Program-made: the position numbers and the translations under genes | DNA from: Dechloromonas sp. H13 | Lineage (GTDB): Bacteria > Pseudomonadota > Gammaproteobacteria > Burkholderiales > Rhodocyclaceae | Direction: 5' to 3' | Assembly (NCBI RefSeq): GCF_009469615.1 | Contig: NZ_SSXX01000008.1 | Coordinates: 102,472-166,471 of the forward strand | Length of the DNA: 64,000 bases | In this document: positions 24,871-33,123 of the stretch, piece by piece | How the letters are laid out: every line of letters starts with the position of its first letter | Numbering within the stretch: the stretch's first letter is position 1 | The notes under the pieces: generated by a model | Seen by the model: only the letters and a program-made list of their open reading frames with translations | Database searches by the model: none | Told to the model about the DNA's origin: nothing

Positions 24871-25661
24871 CGGCTACGAACGCAGCAGAAGGGCTACTTC
24901 TCGAGCTTGGTGTTTCCGAACCGGAGGATTTAGACCTCGAAGCCATTGCTTGGCACGTGGGCGTTAAGGTCAACTACCGTCGTCTGGATGGTTGCGAAGC
25001 CCGCATTATCGGCCGCGGCGATCGTGCGATTGTGACTGTGCATGAAGGACTACATGAGCGTCGCAAGCGCTTCTCCCTTGGGCACGAATTGGGTCACTGG
25101 TACCACCATAGAGGCAAGTCGTTTATCTGCCGTCCTGAAGACATTGGTAGTGAGCGACAGAATGTTCCGGTGGCGGAGCGAGAGGCAGACCGTTACGCCG
25201 CCGATCTTTTGATGCCATGGTTCCTCTTTCGCCCGTTAGCTAGGCAGGCGAAGACTGCGTCGTTTGACCTCGCAAAACAATTGGCCGACCGTTTTCAGAC
25301 TAGTCTAACGGCGACATCGATCCGCCTTGTTGATGCAAACGTCTTTCCTATGATCTTGGTTTGCCACGGAAACGAAGGTAGGAGATGGTTTAAGCGCTCG
25401 AAGGATGTACCTGAACGATGGTTTCCTCAAAACCAATTGGATGCTGACTCGTACGCGTTCGACATCTTGTTCGGGTCGAGAAGCGAGCACCGACCGGTCA
25501 AGATGGGTGCTGAAACATGGTTTGATCGCGGAGAGGCTGGTCGGTACGAGCTTCTTGAGCAGACGATTAAGATTAGTGGAGACGAGGTACTAACGATGCT
25601 TTTACTGACTGATGGTGAGATGCTCGAAGAGCGAGAAACCCGTGGCCGGACGTGGCGATAG
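24867..25661 (+). CDS. ImmA/IrrE-family zinc metallopeptidase
   Basis: A 264-residue COG2856-type peptidase. The zinc motif HELGH is at residues 73-77 and the third ligand is probably Glu106 in EREADRYAADLLMP. The C-terminal half (about 150-260) is an extra domain that may sense a signal, as the GAF-like part of IrrE does. Known relatives cleave repressors (ImmA cuts ImmR; IrrE/PprI cuts DdrO) after DNA damage. GTG 24867 overlaps the preceding stop by 4 nt (GTGA), so all three genes are coupled. Target unknown, but an operon partner is the first guess. Confidence 0.88.
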   Translation: MTATNAAEGLLLELGVSEPEDLDLEAIAWHVGVKVNYRRLDGCEARIIGRGDRAIVTVHEGLHERRKRFSLGHELGHWYHHRGKSFICRPEDIGSERQNVPVAEREADRYAADLLMPWFLFRPLARQAKTASFDLAKQLADRFQTSLTATSIRLVDANVFPMILVCHGNEGRRWFKRSKDVPERWFPQNQLDADSYAFDILFGSRSEHRPVKMGAETWFDRGEAGRYELLEQTIKISGDEVLTMLLLTDGEMLEERETRGRTWR

Positions 25662-25734
25662 GCACACTGATTATAAATAAGCAGAACATAGCCCGAACCC
25701 AAAATGAATGGAATCATTGACAAAGGAGAACTGT

Positions 25735-25818
25735 ATGGAGCCCAGCGTCAGGTTACTGGCAAACATCTGCCATTTTACTGACGCGACGCCTCCGGCAGGT
25801 TTGGCCGAGTTGCGGTGA
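25735..25818 (+). CDS. Possible 27-residue ORF at the edge of the accessory region
   Basis: ATG 25735 has a good ribosome binding site (AAAGGAG, 6-nt spacer) but the frame ends after 27 codons ([20 protein letters not shown]...). This looks like the 5' remnant of a gene cut off at the junction between inserted and core DNA, or a small peptide gene. A second overlapping frame ([16 protein letters not shown], from about 25704) is equally short. Confidence 0.3.
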   Translation: MEPSVRLLANICHFTDATPPAGLAELR

Positions 25819-25841
25819 TGTGGCGGATATCGCCACCCCCG

Positions 25842-26240
25842 TTACGCCTCGTCTTCCTCCAGCTTCAGCGACGCCGAGTTGATGCAGTAGCGCAGGCCGG
25901 TCGGTGCCGGGCCGTCGGGGAAGACGTGGCCGAGGTGGGCGCCGCAGTCGTGGCAGGTGACCTCGGTGCGCAGCATGCCGAAGCTCTTGTCGACGTGCTC
26001 GTCGATCAGTTTTTCGTCGTTGGGCGTGTGGAAGCTCGGCCAGCCGCAGCCCGAATCGAACTTGGTTTCGGAGCGGAAGAGCGGGGCGCCGCAGCAGATG
26101 CAGCGGTAGGTGCCGTCGCTGTGGGTGTCCCAATACTTGCCGGTGAAGGCGGGCTCGGTGCCTTTCTCGCGGGTCACGCGGTATTCGGTGGGGGTCAGCT
26201 GGGCGCGCCATTCGGCGTCGGTTTTTTCGATTTTCGGCAT
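25842..26240 (-). CDS. msrB: Peptide-methionine (R)-S-oxide reductase
   Basis: A 132-residue MsrB, which repairs methionine-R-sulfoxide in proteins. The two zinc-binding pairs are CICC and CHDC; the [11 protein letters not shown] motif and the catalytic Cys in [10 protein letters not shown] are present. Length is typical for the single-domain enzyme. It is divergent from the SEC-C gene at 26319. Confidence 0.97.
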   Translation of the reverse strand: MPKIEKTDAEWRAQLTPTEYRVTREKGTEPAFTGKYWDTHSDGTYRCICCGAPLFRSETKFDSGCGWPSFHTPNDEKLIDEHVDKSFGMLRTEVTCHDCGAHLGHVFPDGPAPTGLRYCINSASLKLEEDEA

Positions 26241-26318
26241 GGCTGTTCTCGTCGGGTCCGGTCGGCTAAGACCGGTAGATTCGGCTATGATTCAGGGAAG
26301 TTTCACAGGATACCGCGA

Positions 26319-27014
26319 ATGAATCCGAATCCCCTCGACGACAGCGATCTCGACCGCCTCGAACTGCTTCTGGAAACCGATGTGTTCCAGGGCGACGCCA
26401 TGCGTCTCGATGAAATCCAGGCCATGCTCTGCGCCATCGTCAGCGGACCGCTGCCGGTCGAACCGGCGGTCTGGCTGCCGGAGGCGCTGGGCAAGGGGCT
26501 GGCCAGCGCCGACGACCCGCAGGTGGCGGAAACGATCGAACTGCTGATGCGCCTCAACAACGACCTTGCCGCCGCGCTGCTCGACGACGAGACCATCGCC
26601 CCCATCCTCTACCCGCTCGACGAGGACGGCGATGAATACGACTACGCCGCCTGGGCCGACACCTACGTTTTCGGTGCCGGTCTCGCCGGCGACTGGTTCG
26701 AACTCGCCGGCAAGCACGCCGACGACCTGTCCGAACTGCTCGAGCCGATGTTCCTGCTCAACGGCATGCTCAAGGAGGATGTCGAAAAGAGCGGCGAACG
26801 CTGGTTCTCGCCGGCCGAGGAGGCGCGCCTGGTGGCCGACATCCAGGACAACCTGCCGGTCATCGTCCAGACGCTCTACAACTTCTGGCGCAACAAGCGC
26901 GCCGGCGGCACCGTCCGCAACGCGGAACCGAAATCGGGTCGCAACGACCCGTGCCCGTGCGGCAGCGGCCGCAAGTTCAAGCAGTGCTGCGGGCGTCCGG
27001 ACAAGCTGAACTGA
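26319..27014 (+). CDS. UPF0149 (YecA/YgfB-like) protein with C-terminal SEC-C zinc motif
   Basis: A 231-residue protein. The N-terminal 190 residues form the helical UPF0149 domain ([20 protein letters not shown] near the start; [10 protein letters not shown] in the middle), and the last 20 hold the SEC-C zinc motif [17 protein letters not shown] also found in SecA and YecA. ATG 26319 gives the natural N-terminus; the longer frame from 25815 overlaps msrB. YecA-type proteins interact with ribosomes or nascent chains in some bacteria; the role here is not established. Confidence 0.88.
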   Translation: MNPNPLDDSDLDRLELLLETDVFQGDAMRLDEIQAMLCAIVSGPLPVEPAVWLPEALGKGLASADDPQVAETIELLMRLNNDLAAALLDDETIAPILYPLDEDGDEYDYAAWADTYVFGAGLAGDWFELAGKHADDLSELLEPMFLLNGMLKEDVEKSGERWFSPAEEARLVADIQDNLPVIVQTLYNFWRNKRAGGTVRNAEPKSGRNDPCPCGSGRKFKQCCGRPDKLN

Positions 27015-27046
27015 CCGGGCGGAATACCGGCGCCGGCAGCGTTCCC

Positions 27047-27319
27047 CTATTTCTGAAGTTGCGACAGGCTTGCCGGTTCGGCGAGCTGTGCGGCGATCGA
27101 CGCGCCGGGACGCAGCTCGAAATCGCGGACGGTGTCGAGCGCGGTATCGGCCAGCGCCGGGCCGCCGAACAGGGCGCCCAGGCTGCCGGCGACCAGCAGC
27201 GAGCGCAGCGTGGTGTGCGGCCTGGCCGGCCGGCGCGGCGGGTTGAGGTCGAAATGGATGCGCGACGTTTCGAGAAAGGCGATGACGCTTCTGTCCCGGG
27301 ATTGGCGGTGAAATGGCAT
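27047..27319 (-). CDS. Small hypothetical protein with hydrophobic segment
   Basis: A 90-residue protein with AGGAGG 5 nt before ATG 27319. A basic, Pro/Arg-rich N-terminal 45 residues precede a hydrophobic stretch (LLVAGSLGALFGGPALA), which could be an internal signal or anchor, and an acidic C-terminus. Unrecognised. It is convergent with the SEC-C gene and divergent from the nucleoside deoxyribosyltransferase gene. Confidence 0.55.
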   Translation of the reverse strand: MPFHRQSRDRSVIAFLETSRIHFDLNPPRRPARPHTTLRSLLVAGSLGALFGGPALADTALDTVRDFELRPGASIAAQLAEPASLSQLQK

Positions 27320-27426
27320 GATGGCCTCCTGCGCTTTGGTTCAGCCGCCATGGTCGCGCTTTTCCGGCGTCCTGCCAGTCGCCTTTGTGCAACGGAATGT
27401 TTCGTTTTGTTTCAGAGGCGTCGTCG

Positions 27427-27909
27427 ATGAAACTTTATCTCGCCGGTCCTGACGTTTTTCGGCCGGATGCTGCCGACTGGGCGGAACGGGCGCGCGCCCT
27501 GTGTGCGGCGCAGGGGCACGTCGCGCTGATCCCGCTCGATGGCGTCGAAACGACGGCGGCGGGCATCTATCACGCCAATATCGCGCTGATCCGCGCCGCC
27601 GACGCGGTGTTCGCCCGGCTCGATCCCTTTCGCGGCTGCGAGCCGGATTCCGGCACCTGCGTCGAGGTCGGCTTCGCGCTGGCGCTGGGCAAGCCGGTGA
27701 TAGGCTATGTACAGACTGCGGAAACCACGGTCGAGCGCGTCGCGCGCCTCGCCGGCGGGGTGTCCGAAAATGATGTCAAAAGGACGGTCGACCGCAACGG
27801 ACTGCTGGTCGAGGATTTCGGCCTGCCGCTCAACCTGATGCTGGCGGTTCCCGCGCGCATCGTGCATGGCGGGCTGGCGGAAGCGCTGGCTGCGCTCGCG
27901 GGGCGCTGA
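27427..27909 (+). CDS. Nucleoside 2-deoxyribosyltransferase family protein
   Basis: A 160-residue protein opening MKLYLAGPDVFRPDA, with the family motif PDSGTCVEVGFALALGKPVI in which Glu is the nucleophile. Members swap bases on deoxyribose or hydrolyse (deoxy)nucleotides; specificity cannot be read from sequence. I chose ATG 27427 because the family starts there; the longer frame from 27385 has no conserved residues. Ends 1 nt before the end of the convergent cupin gene. Confidence 0.87.
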   Translation: MKLYLAGPDVFRPDAADWAERARALCAAQGHVALIPLDGVETTAAGIYHANIALIRAADAVFARLDPFRGCEPDSGTCVEVGFALALGKPVIGYVQTAETTVERVARLAGGVSENDVKRTVDRNGLLVEDFGLPLNLMLAVPARIVHGGLAEALAALAGR

Positions 27910-27910
27910 C

Positions 27911-28288
27911 TCAGCCCAGCAGTTCGGTGTCGTCGTGCGCGTAGGCGGGCGCGCAGCAGCACAGGATGTGTAGCGGCCCGGCGCCGGTGTTGCGCACGCG
28001 ATGCGGCGTGCCCGGCGCGATTGCGATGCTGTCGCCGGCGGCGATGGCGAATTCCTCGTCGCCGAGGGTCATGACGCCGCGGCCGCGGGTGACGTGGTAG
28101 ATCTCCTCGCTGGTCGCGTGGCGGTGCAGCAGGGTGGCGACGCCGGGCGGGACGACGGCTTCGGCCAGGCTCTGGTGGCGCACCGCGTGCTGCTCGGGGT
28201 GCAGCAGTTCGCGGATTTCCGAGCCGTCCTTCGTGATGTAGGGGGCGATGTCGCCCAGCGCCGTCCGCCGCCTCACTTGCCGCCCCAC
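27911..28288 (-). CDS. Cupin-domain protein
   Basis: A 125-residue single cupin. Metal-binding His/Glu lie in LLHRHATSEEIYHVTRGRG and the second cupin motif in IAPGTPHRVRNTG. Function unknown; small cupins bind metals or act as isomerases or dioxygenases. Its start overlaps the creA stop by 16 nt, so it is the last gene of an exonuclease-creA-cupin operon. Confidence 0.85.
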   Translation of the reverse strand: MGRQVRRRTALGDIAPYITKDGSEIRELLHPEQHAVRHQSLAEAVVPPGVATLLHRHATSEEIYHVTRGRGVMTLGDEEFAIAAGDSIAIAPGTPHRVRNTGAGPLHILCCCAPAYAHDDTELLG

Positions 28289-28740
28289 GACTGGATCGGC
28301 ACGGTCGAGATGGCGTTGGCCGGCGCGCCTTCGATGATCTTGCGGCTGATCGCCAGATAGACCAGCACGTTGCGCTTCTGGTCGAGGAAGCGGTGGATCT
28401 TGGTTTCCTTGAAGATCAGCGAGGTGTCTTCGCTGAACACCGTTTCGCCGTCCGGGAGTTTCGCCGGCAGCGTGATCGGGCCGACCTGACGGCAGGCCAG
28501 CGAGAATTGCGAGGGGTCTTCGGCAAGACCGAAGCTGCCCTTGACGCCGCCGGTGCGCGCCTGGCTGACGTGACAGGTGACGCCGGGAATCTTCGGGTCG
28601 TCGTAGGCGTAGATGCAGACGCGGTGGTTGGCGCCGATCAGCTTCCAGGTGGTGGTGGCGCAGCCGATCTCCTCGGCGGCGACCGTCAGGCTGGCGGCCA
28701 GCGGCAGGACGGCGAGCAGCGTCTTGAACGGGGATCTCAT
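28273..28740 (-). CDS. creA: CreA family exported protein
   Basis: A 155-residue protein with a signal peptide (about 1-21) and the CreA domain: EIGCATTTWKLIGANHRVCI, then YDDPKIPGVTCHVSQARTGG and the ending SRKIIEGAPANAISTVP. CreA is widespread in Gram-negative bacteria and its molecular role is unknown. ATG 28740 has GGAGAA upstream; the frame's earlier ATG 28764 lies inside the upstream gene. Starts right after the exonuclease gene, which ends at 28742. Confidence 0.9.
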   Translation of the reverse strand: MRSPFKTLLAVLPLAASLTVAAEEIGCATTTWKLIGANHRVCIYAYDDPKIPGVTCHVSQARTGGVKGSFGLAEDPSQFSLACRQVGPITLPAKLPDGETVFSEDTSLIFKETKIHRFLDQKRNVLVYLAISRKIIEGAPANAISTVPIQSWGGK

Positions 28741-28741
28741 G

Positions 28742-30142
28742 TCATTCTCCGGGCGGGACGGCACGCTGCGATGATAAGGGAATCATGCGGCCGACGTATT
28801 TGGCGAGGATCTTGTAGGTGTCGCGGTCGAAGCGCGGGCGCCCGGCGGCGAGCAGGGCGTCGAGTTCGTCGTCGTTTTTCGCGGTGCCGAGATAGCGCCA
28901 GCTATCGACCAGGTGGGCTTCGTCGCCTTCGCGGATCAGCGCCGGGCCGTTCACCGGCCACGCGGCGAGCTTGAGCCGGGCGAGGGCGCCAACCAGGCGC
29001 ATGGTGTGCCGGGCATAAGGCTCCCGGCCGACGCAGGCGCCCTTGCAGCGCCGGATCTGGTGGCCGAAGCAGGGCTTGCCGGGGGCGGTCCTTTCGAGGC
29101 CGAGCAGGGCGTCGCACAGGTTGTGCTCGGCGGCCAGGGCGCGCAGGACTTCGGCGGCTTCGCGGGCGCTCTTGAACAGGCCGTAGCAGGACGTGCGGGC
29201 GCCGAAGTCGAGGTCGTGCGCCGAAGCCAGTTCGGGACGCAGCCAGCCTTCGCCTTCGTCGACCAGGGTCCAGGTACACAGCTCGTCGTTCTTGCGCAGC
29301 AGGCGGTTGTGCGTCGGCAGCAGCTGCTTGACCAGCGTTGCCTCCTTGAGCAGGGCGCCGATTTCGCCGGCCGTCTCGATCCAGTCGATGCGCCGCAGCT
29401 GCTGTGCCAGCGCCATTTCCTTCGCCGAGCTGTGGTCGGCCGCGAAATGGGAGAGGACGCGCTTGCGGATGTCCTTGGCCTTGCCGACGTAGAGCGGCAG
29501 GTCGCCGCTTTCGGTCGGTTCGCCGTAGAACAGGTAGACGCCGGGGCCTTCGGGCAGGTCGTCGATGATGCCGGGGTCGAGATGCGGCGGCAGGCTGGGA
29601 CGGGCGGCGAGCTTGGCGAGCGCGGCGTCGATTTCATCGCTGCTGCGGTCGACGTGTATTTTTTGCCAGAATTGGTGGATCAGCTGCGCGTCGGCCAGCG
29701 CCCGGTGGCGGGCGTCGGCACGCAGGGCGTGGCGCTCGATCAGGCTGTCCAGGTTGTGGCGGTGGAATTGCGGGTAGAGCGTCCGCGACAGCTTGACGGT
29801 GCACAGCACCGGGGCGCGGAAATCGACGCCCAGGCGTTTGAATTCGTTCTTCAGGAAGCCGTAGTCGAAACGCGCGTTGTGGGCGATGAACAGGCGGCCT
29901 TCCAGGCGGCGCAGGGTTTCCCCGGCGACGGCGGCGAACGATGGCGCGGCGGCCACCATTTCGTTGCTGATGCCGGTCAGCTGCTCGATGAAGGGCGGGA
30001 TGCGCGTGCCCGGATTGACCAGCTGCTGCCACTCGCGCACCGTGCCGTCGGCATCGACCTCGACGATGCCGATTTCGGTGATGCGGTCGGCTGTAGCGGT
30101 GGCGCCGGTGGTTTCGAGGTCGACGAAGGCGAGGGGACGCAT
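28742..30142 (-). CDS. DEDDh exonuclease / GIY-YIG endonuclease fusion (Cho-like)
   Basis: A 466-residue fusion. Residues 1-170 are a DnaQ-type exonuclease with FVDLETTG, HNARFDYGFL and the HRALADA motif. Residues 195-290 are a GIY-YIG nuclease (GPGVYLFYGE, LPLYVGKAKDIRKRV, ending LPTHN), and the rest is UvrC/Cho-like with a CxxxPC-type Cys cluster (CFGHQIRRCKGACVG). These proteins incise or trim DNA, probably in repair. ATG 30142 gives the true exonuclease N-terminus MRPLAFVD. A copy of the dispersed repeat lies in the coding sequence near 29641-29653. Confidence 0.9.
   Translation of the reverse strand: MRPLAFVDLETTGATATADRITEIGIVEVDADGTVREWQQLVNPGTRIPPFIEQLTGISNEMVAAAPSFAAVAGETLRRLEGRLFIAHNARFDYGFLKNEFKRLGVDFRAPVLCTVKLSRTLYPQFHRHNLDSLIERHALRADARHRALADAQLIHQFWQKIHVDRSSDEIDAALAKLAARPSLPPHLDPGIIDDLPEGPGVYLFYGEPTESGDLPLYVGKAKDIRKRVLSHFAADHSSAKEMALAQQLRRIDWIETAGEIGALLKEATLVKQLLPTHNRLLRKNDELCTWTLVDEGEGWLRPELASAHDLDFGARTSCYGLFKSAREAAEVLRALAAEHNLCDALLGLERTAPGKPCFGHQIRRCKGACVGREPYARHTMRLVGALARLKLAAWPVNGPALIREGDEAHLVDSWRYLGTAKNDDELDALLAAGRPRFDRDTYKILAKYVGRMIPLSSQRAVPPGE
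29639..29662 (-). repeat. Dispersed repeat copy inside the exonuclease gene
   Basis: GCTGCTGCGGTCGAC (29639-29653 on plus) followed by GTGTATTTTTTG, i.e. the repeat word in minus orientation with its T/A tract, encoding part of KIHVDRSSDE between the exonuclease and GIY-YIG domains. Partial copy: the palindrome's second half is not conserved. Confidence 0.45.
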
Positions 30143-30339
30143 GGGGCTGGGGGCGGATCGTGGCGCAGCGATGATAGCCCTTTTCGCTGGCCGCCGCGCC
30201 CCGCCTGTCGCAAAACCGACAAGCGGGCGCCGGGCGCGCCCGCTACCGGCCGGCGCGCCGCGCCGTGGCGTGCGCTGGCGGCGTGGCATCGCTCTTGCAT
30301 CGCCTGCCGGAAAATAACCTTCCCTGTTGCGACCCGACC

Positions 30340-30669
30340 ATGACGACCTCCGCCAGCAGTCCCTTCCGTTGCCTTTCCGCCGCCGACGCGGCGACGCTGC
30401 TGCGCAGCGAGGCCGGCATCACCGTTTTCGACGTGCGCGACCTCGCCAGCTATCAGCGCGGTCACGTGAGTGGCGCCGCCCACCTTGACGAGCAGCGCTT
30501 TCCGCTCTGGCTTCGTCGCATCGAGAAGGCGGCACCGGTGGTGATCTACTGCTACCACGGCAACGCCAGCAAGACCTTCGCGCAGATGTTCGCCGATTTC
30601 CGCTTCACCCGCGTCTTCAGCGTCGACGGCGGCTACGAGCCGCTGGCCGCGGCCCTGGCGGCGGCATGA
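30340..30669 (+). CDS. glpE: Rhodanese-domain sulfurtransferase, GlpE-like
   Basis: A 109-residue single rhodanese domain. The active-site Cys is in VIYCYHGNASKTF, preceded by DVRDLASYQRGHVSGAAHLD. GlpE moves a sulfane sulfur to cyanide or thioredoxin in vitro. ATG 30340 gives the family length. It overlaps the next gene by 4 nt (ATGA), starting a three-gene operon with an unknown protein and a GST. Confidence 0.88.
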   Translation: MTTSASSPFRCLSAADAATLLRSEAGITVFDVRDLASYQRGHVSGAAHLDEQRFPLWLRRIEKAAPVVIYCYHGNASKTFAQMFADFRFTRVFSVDGGYEPLAAALAAA

Positions 30670-31037
30670 CGGCGACCGAAGTCGCTGGCTGGGTGCGCCG
30701 GCATCCGCTGTCGCCGATCCACGTCGATTGCGCGACGGCGGTCATGCTCAAGATCCTCGACGGCAAGTGCAAGATGACCCCGACCGAGAAGCGCGTGATG
30801 GAACGGCTCTACGACGCGGTCAAGGCATGCCCCGGCCAGCTGCTCGGCGCCGACACCCACGACCTGATCGGCGCGGCGCGCGGCGAGCGCGACGAGGCGC
30901 TGCGCAATTTCATCTACGAAAAGCGCGTGCTGGCCGAAACGACGATCTCGCGCCCGGTGATGAAGGGCTTCAAGGCGCTGATCCGCCAGCAAGGCCTGTT
31001 CGCCGGGGAGCACGAGGTGGAGGACGAGGCGGCATGA
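30666..31037 (+). CDS. Conserved hypothetical protein in rhodanese-GST operon
   Basis: A 123-residue soluble helical protein, opening MTATEVAGWVRRHPLSPIHV, with two Cys (DCATAVMLK and GKCKMTP; later KACPGQLL). No recognised domain. ATGA overlaps on both sides couple it to the rhodanese and GST genes, so a role in thiol or sulfur handling is possible by context only. Confidence 0.7.
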   Translation: MTATEVAGWVRRHPLSPIHVDCATAVMLKILDGKCKMTPTEKRVMERLYDAVKACPGQLLGADTHDLIGAARGERDEALRNFIYEKRVLAETTISRPVMKGFKALIRQQGLFAGEHEVEDEAA

Positions 31038-31666
31038 GCAAGCGCCTCTACATGACGCCGGGCTCGTGTTCGACGGGCATCCACATCCTGCTCGAAGAGT
31101 GCGGGCTGGTCTTCGAGGCGCACCTGGTCAACCTGCTGGCCGGCGACCAGCACCGGAAGGACTACCTGGCGATCAACCCCAAGGGCACCATCCCGGCGCT
31201 GGTGCTCGACGACGGCAGCGCGCTCACCGAGTTTTCGTCGATCGCCTGGTGGCTGGCGCGCAGCTACCCGAAACGCAGGCTGCTGCCGGAGACGGTGGCC
31301 GGCGAGGTGCGCGTCCTGGAGCTGATGAACTATGCCTGCAACACGATTCACGGTGCCGGATTCGCGCGCATCTTCACCACCGAGCGCTTTTCGGCGAGCG
31401 CCGCCGAGCAGGAATCGGTCAAGGCGCAGGGGCGGCTGATCATCGACAAGGGCTTCGCCCTGGTCAACCGCGAACTGGACGGCCGCGACTACCTCGCCGA
31501 CCAGTTCACCATCGCCGACGCCGCGCTGTTCTACGTCGAGTTCTGGGCCGAGCGGACGGGCGTCGCGCTGCCGGAAAACTGCGCCGCCCACTATCGCCGG
31601 ATGCTGACGCGGCCGGCGGTGCGCCAGGTCCTGGCCGAAGAGGGCTACGCCTCGGCGCTGCGCTGA
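31034..31666 (+). CDS. Glutathione S-transferase family protein
   Basis: A 210-residue GST with an N-terminal thioredoxin-fold domain (MTPGSCSTGIHILLEECG; NPKGTIPALVLDDG; LTEFSSIAWWLA) and a helical C-terminal domain (ADQFTIADAALFYVEFWAER). The SCS motif suggests a Ser/Cys-type active site as in beta-class enzymes. Start ATG 31034 overlaps the preceding stop. Substrate unknown. Confidence 0.9.
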   Translation: MSKRLYMTPGSCSTGIHILLEECGLVFEAHLVNLLAGDQHRKDYLAINPKGTIPALVLDDGSALTEFSSIAWWLARSYPKRRLLPETVAGEVRVLELMNYACNTIHGAGFARIFTTERFSASAAEQESVKAQGRLIIDKGFALVNRELDGRDYLADQFTIADAALFYVEFWAERTGVALPENCAAHYRRMLTRPAVRQVLAEEGYASALR

Positions 31667-31700
31667 GCGCCGGCCGCCGCGAAATTCGCCAGCAACCGGC

Positions 31701-31715
31701 GGTCGACCGCAGCAG
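31701..31715 (+). repeat. Dispersed palindromic repeat, intergenic copy 2
   Basis: GGTCGACCGCAGCAG within GGCGGTCGACCGC, in the 51-nt gap between the convergent GST and HD-GYP genes. Confidence 0.75.
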
Positions 31716-31717
31716 GC

Positions 31718-32938
31718 CTAATGGACCTGCGTCGCGGCGCGCCAGCTGCCGTCGAGATCGTCGCGGGCGACGGCGACGATGTCGGGATCGAGCACGCCCT
31801 TGCCGGCGAATTCATCGAGCGTGCGCGAAATTTCCTCGAGCGCCTGCGGGCCGCGGTAGGGGCGGGCCTGGGCCAGCGCCTGAAAGACGTCGGCGACGGC
31901 GACGATGCGCGCTTCGACGGCCAGGTTGCCGGCCGAGCGGCGGAAGGGGTAGCCCTGGCCGTTGAGCGCCTCGTGGTGGAAGGCCGCCCATTCGGCGATC
32001 GTCTCCAGCCCGGGGACGTGGCGCAGGATCTCGTAGGTCTCGAAGGCGTGCCGCTCCATGACCGAGAATTCGGCGCTCGTCAGGCGCGCCGGCTTGTCGA
32101 CGATCTCGTCGGGCACGCAGAGCTTGCCGATGTCGTGCATCAGCCCGGCGATTTCCATCCGGGAAAGATCGTCCGGCGCGAAGCCCATGCATTCGCCGAG
32201 GTGCCGCGAAAGCTGCGCGACGCCCAGCGAATGGGCGGCGGTGAAATGGCTCTTGGCATCGACGATGCTGGACACCAGCCGGGCAACATGGCGGAACTGG
32301 GGAAATTCGATGTCGATGCCCCATTGCGGCAGCGCCAGGTCGGCCAGGTAGGACTGGACGTGACGCGGCACGAGGGCGATCCAGAACGCCTCGCGCGCGG
32401 ATGCGGCGAGGAAGGCGGCGACCGCCTCTGGCTGCAGCGTGCGGCCGGCGAGGCCGGCGATTTCGCGGCGGATGGCGGCGCTGTGGAACAGCGGATTGTC
32501 GAGGCCGTGGCGAAGAAGCAGCGCATCGACGCGGTCGGCCAGCAGGATCAGGTTGCTGGCGAGGGCATCGGCCTCGCCGAGGTCGGCCGGCAGCTCGGCC
32601 CACGGCGTGTGGTGGTGGCGGATGGCATCGGCGAGTAGCGACAGGTGGGCGAAGGGCTGCAGCAGCTGGTAGGCGCGTTCGCAATGCACGCCGGTATCGG
32701 GATAGTCGGCGCCGGAAACCAGGCGCCGGTGTTCGGCGGTGGACGACACCCCGAGGTCGTGCAGCAGGCAGGCGAAGACCAGGTCGTCCAGCCGGGGCGC
32801 CGGCAGGCCCATGACGGCCGCCGTCTCGCGGGCGATCATGGCGACCCGCTTGCCGTGCTGGAAATCGTTCACGCCGACCAGGTCGAGGGCGTCGGAAACG
32901 GCAAGCACGGCACTTTTCAGGTTGATCCTGAGGGGCAT
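31718..32938 (-). CDS. Dual-HD (HD-GYP) phosphodiesterase
   Basis: A 406-residue protein with two HD modules. The first (about 25-140) has HGKRVAMIARETAAV, LHDLGV and HHHTPW. The second (about 235-370) is HD-GYP-like with HSLGVAQLSRHLG, MHDIGKLCVP and HHEALNGQGYPFR. HD-GYP enzymes hydrolyse cyclic di-GMP or related dinucleotides. No receiver, GGDEF or membrane segments are present, so input is probably through the first HD part or a partner. ATG 32938. Stand-alone gene; its end abuts a dispersed repeat. Confidence 0.88.
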   Translation of the reverse strand: MPLRINLKSAVLAVSDALDLVGVNDFQHGKRVAMIARETAAVMGLPAPRLDDLVFACLLHDLGVSSTAEHRRLVSGADYPDTGVHCERAYQLLQPFAHLSLLADAIRHHHTPWAELPADLGEADALASNLILLADRVDALLLRHGLDNPLFHSAAIRREIAGLAGRTLQPEAVAAFLAASAREAFWIALVPRHVQSYLADLALPQWGIDIEFPQFRHVARLVSSIVDAKSHFTAAHSLGVAQLSRHLGECMGFAPDDLSRMEIAGLMHDIGKLCVPDEIVDKPARLTSAEFSVMERHAFETYEILRHVPGLETIAEWAAFHHEALNGQGYPFRRSAGNLAVEARIVAVADVFQALAQARPYRGPQALEEISRTLDEFAGKGVLDPDIVAVARDDLDGSWRAATQVH

Positions 32939-33123
32939 CGGTCACTCGCTCGGGGAGGGAACGGGAAAAGCATACCACCAGCGCGCGGGCACGGGTTTGC
33001 GCAGGGTGGCGGCCGTACCATGCGAGCTTGCCGCAAGGCGCAAGGACCCATCCCCCGCCCGGCCTCCCTCTTGAAGGGGGCGTGCTGCGGAGTCAGTGCC
33101 CGCTGGCGGAAACCGCGAGTGTT

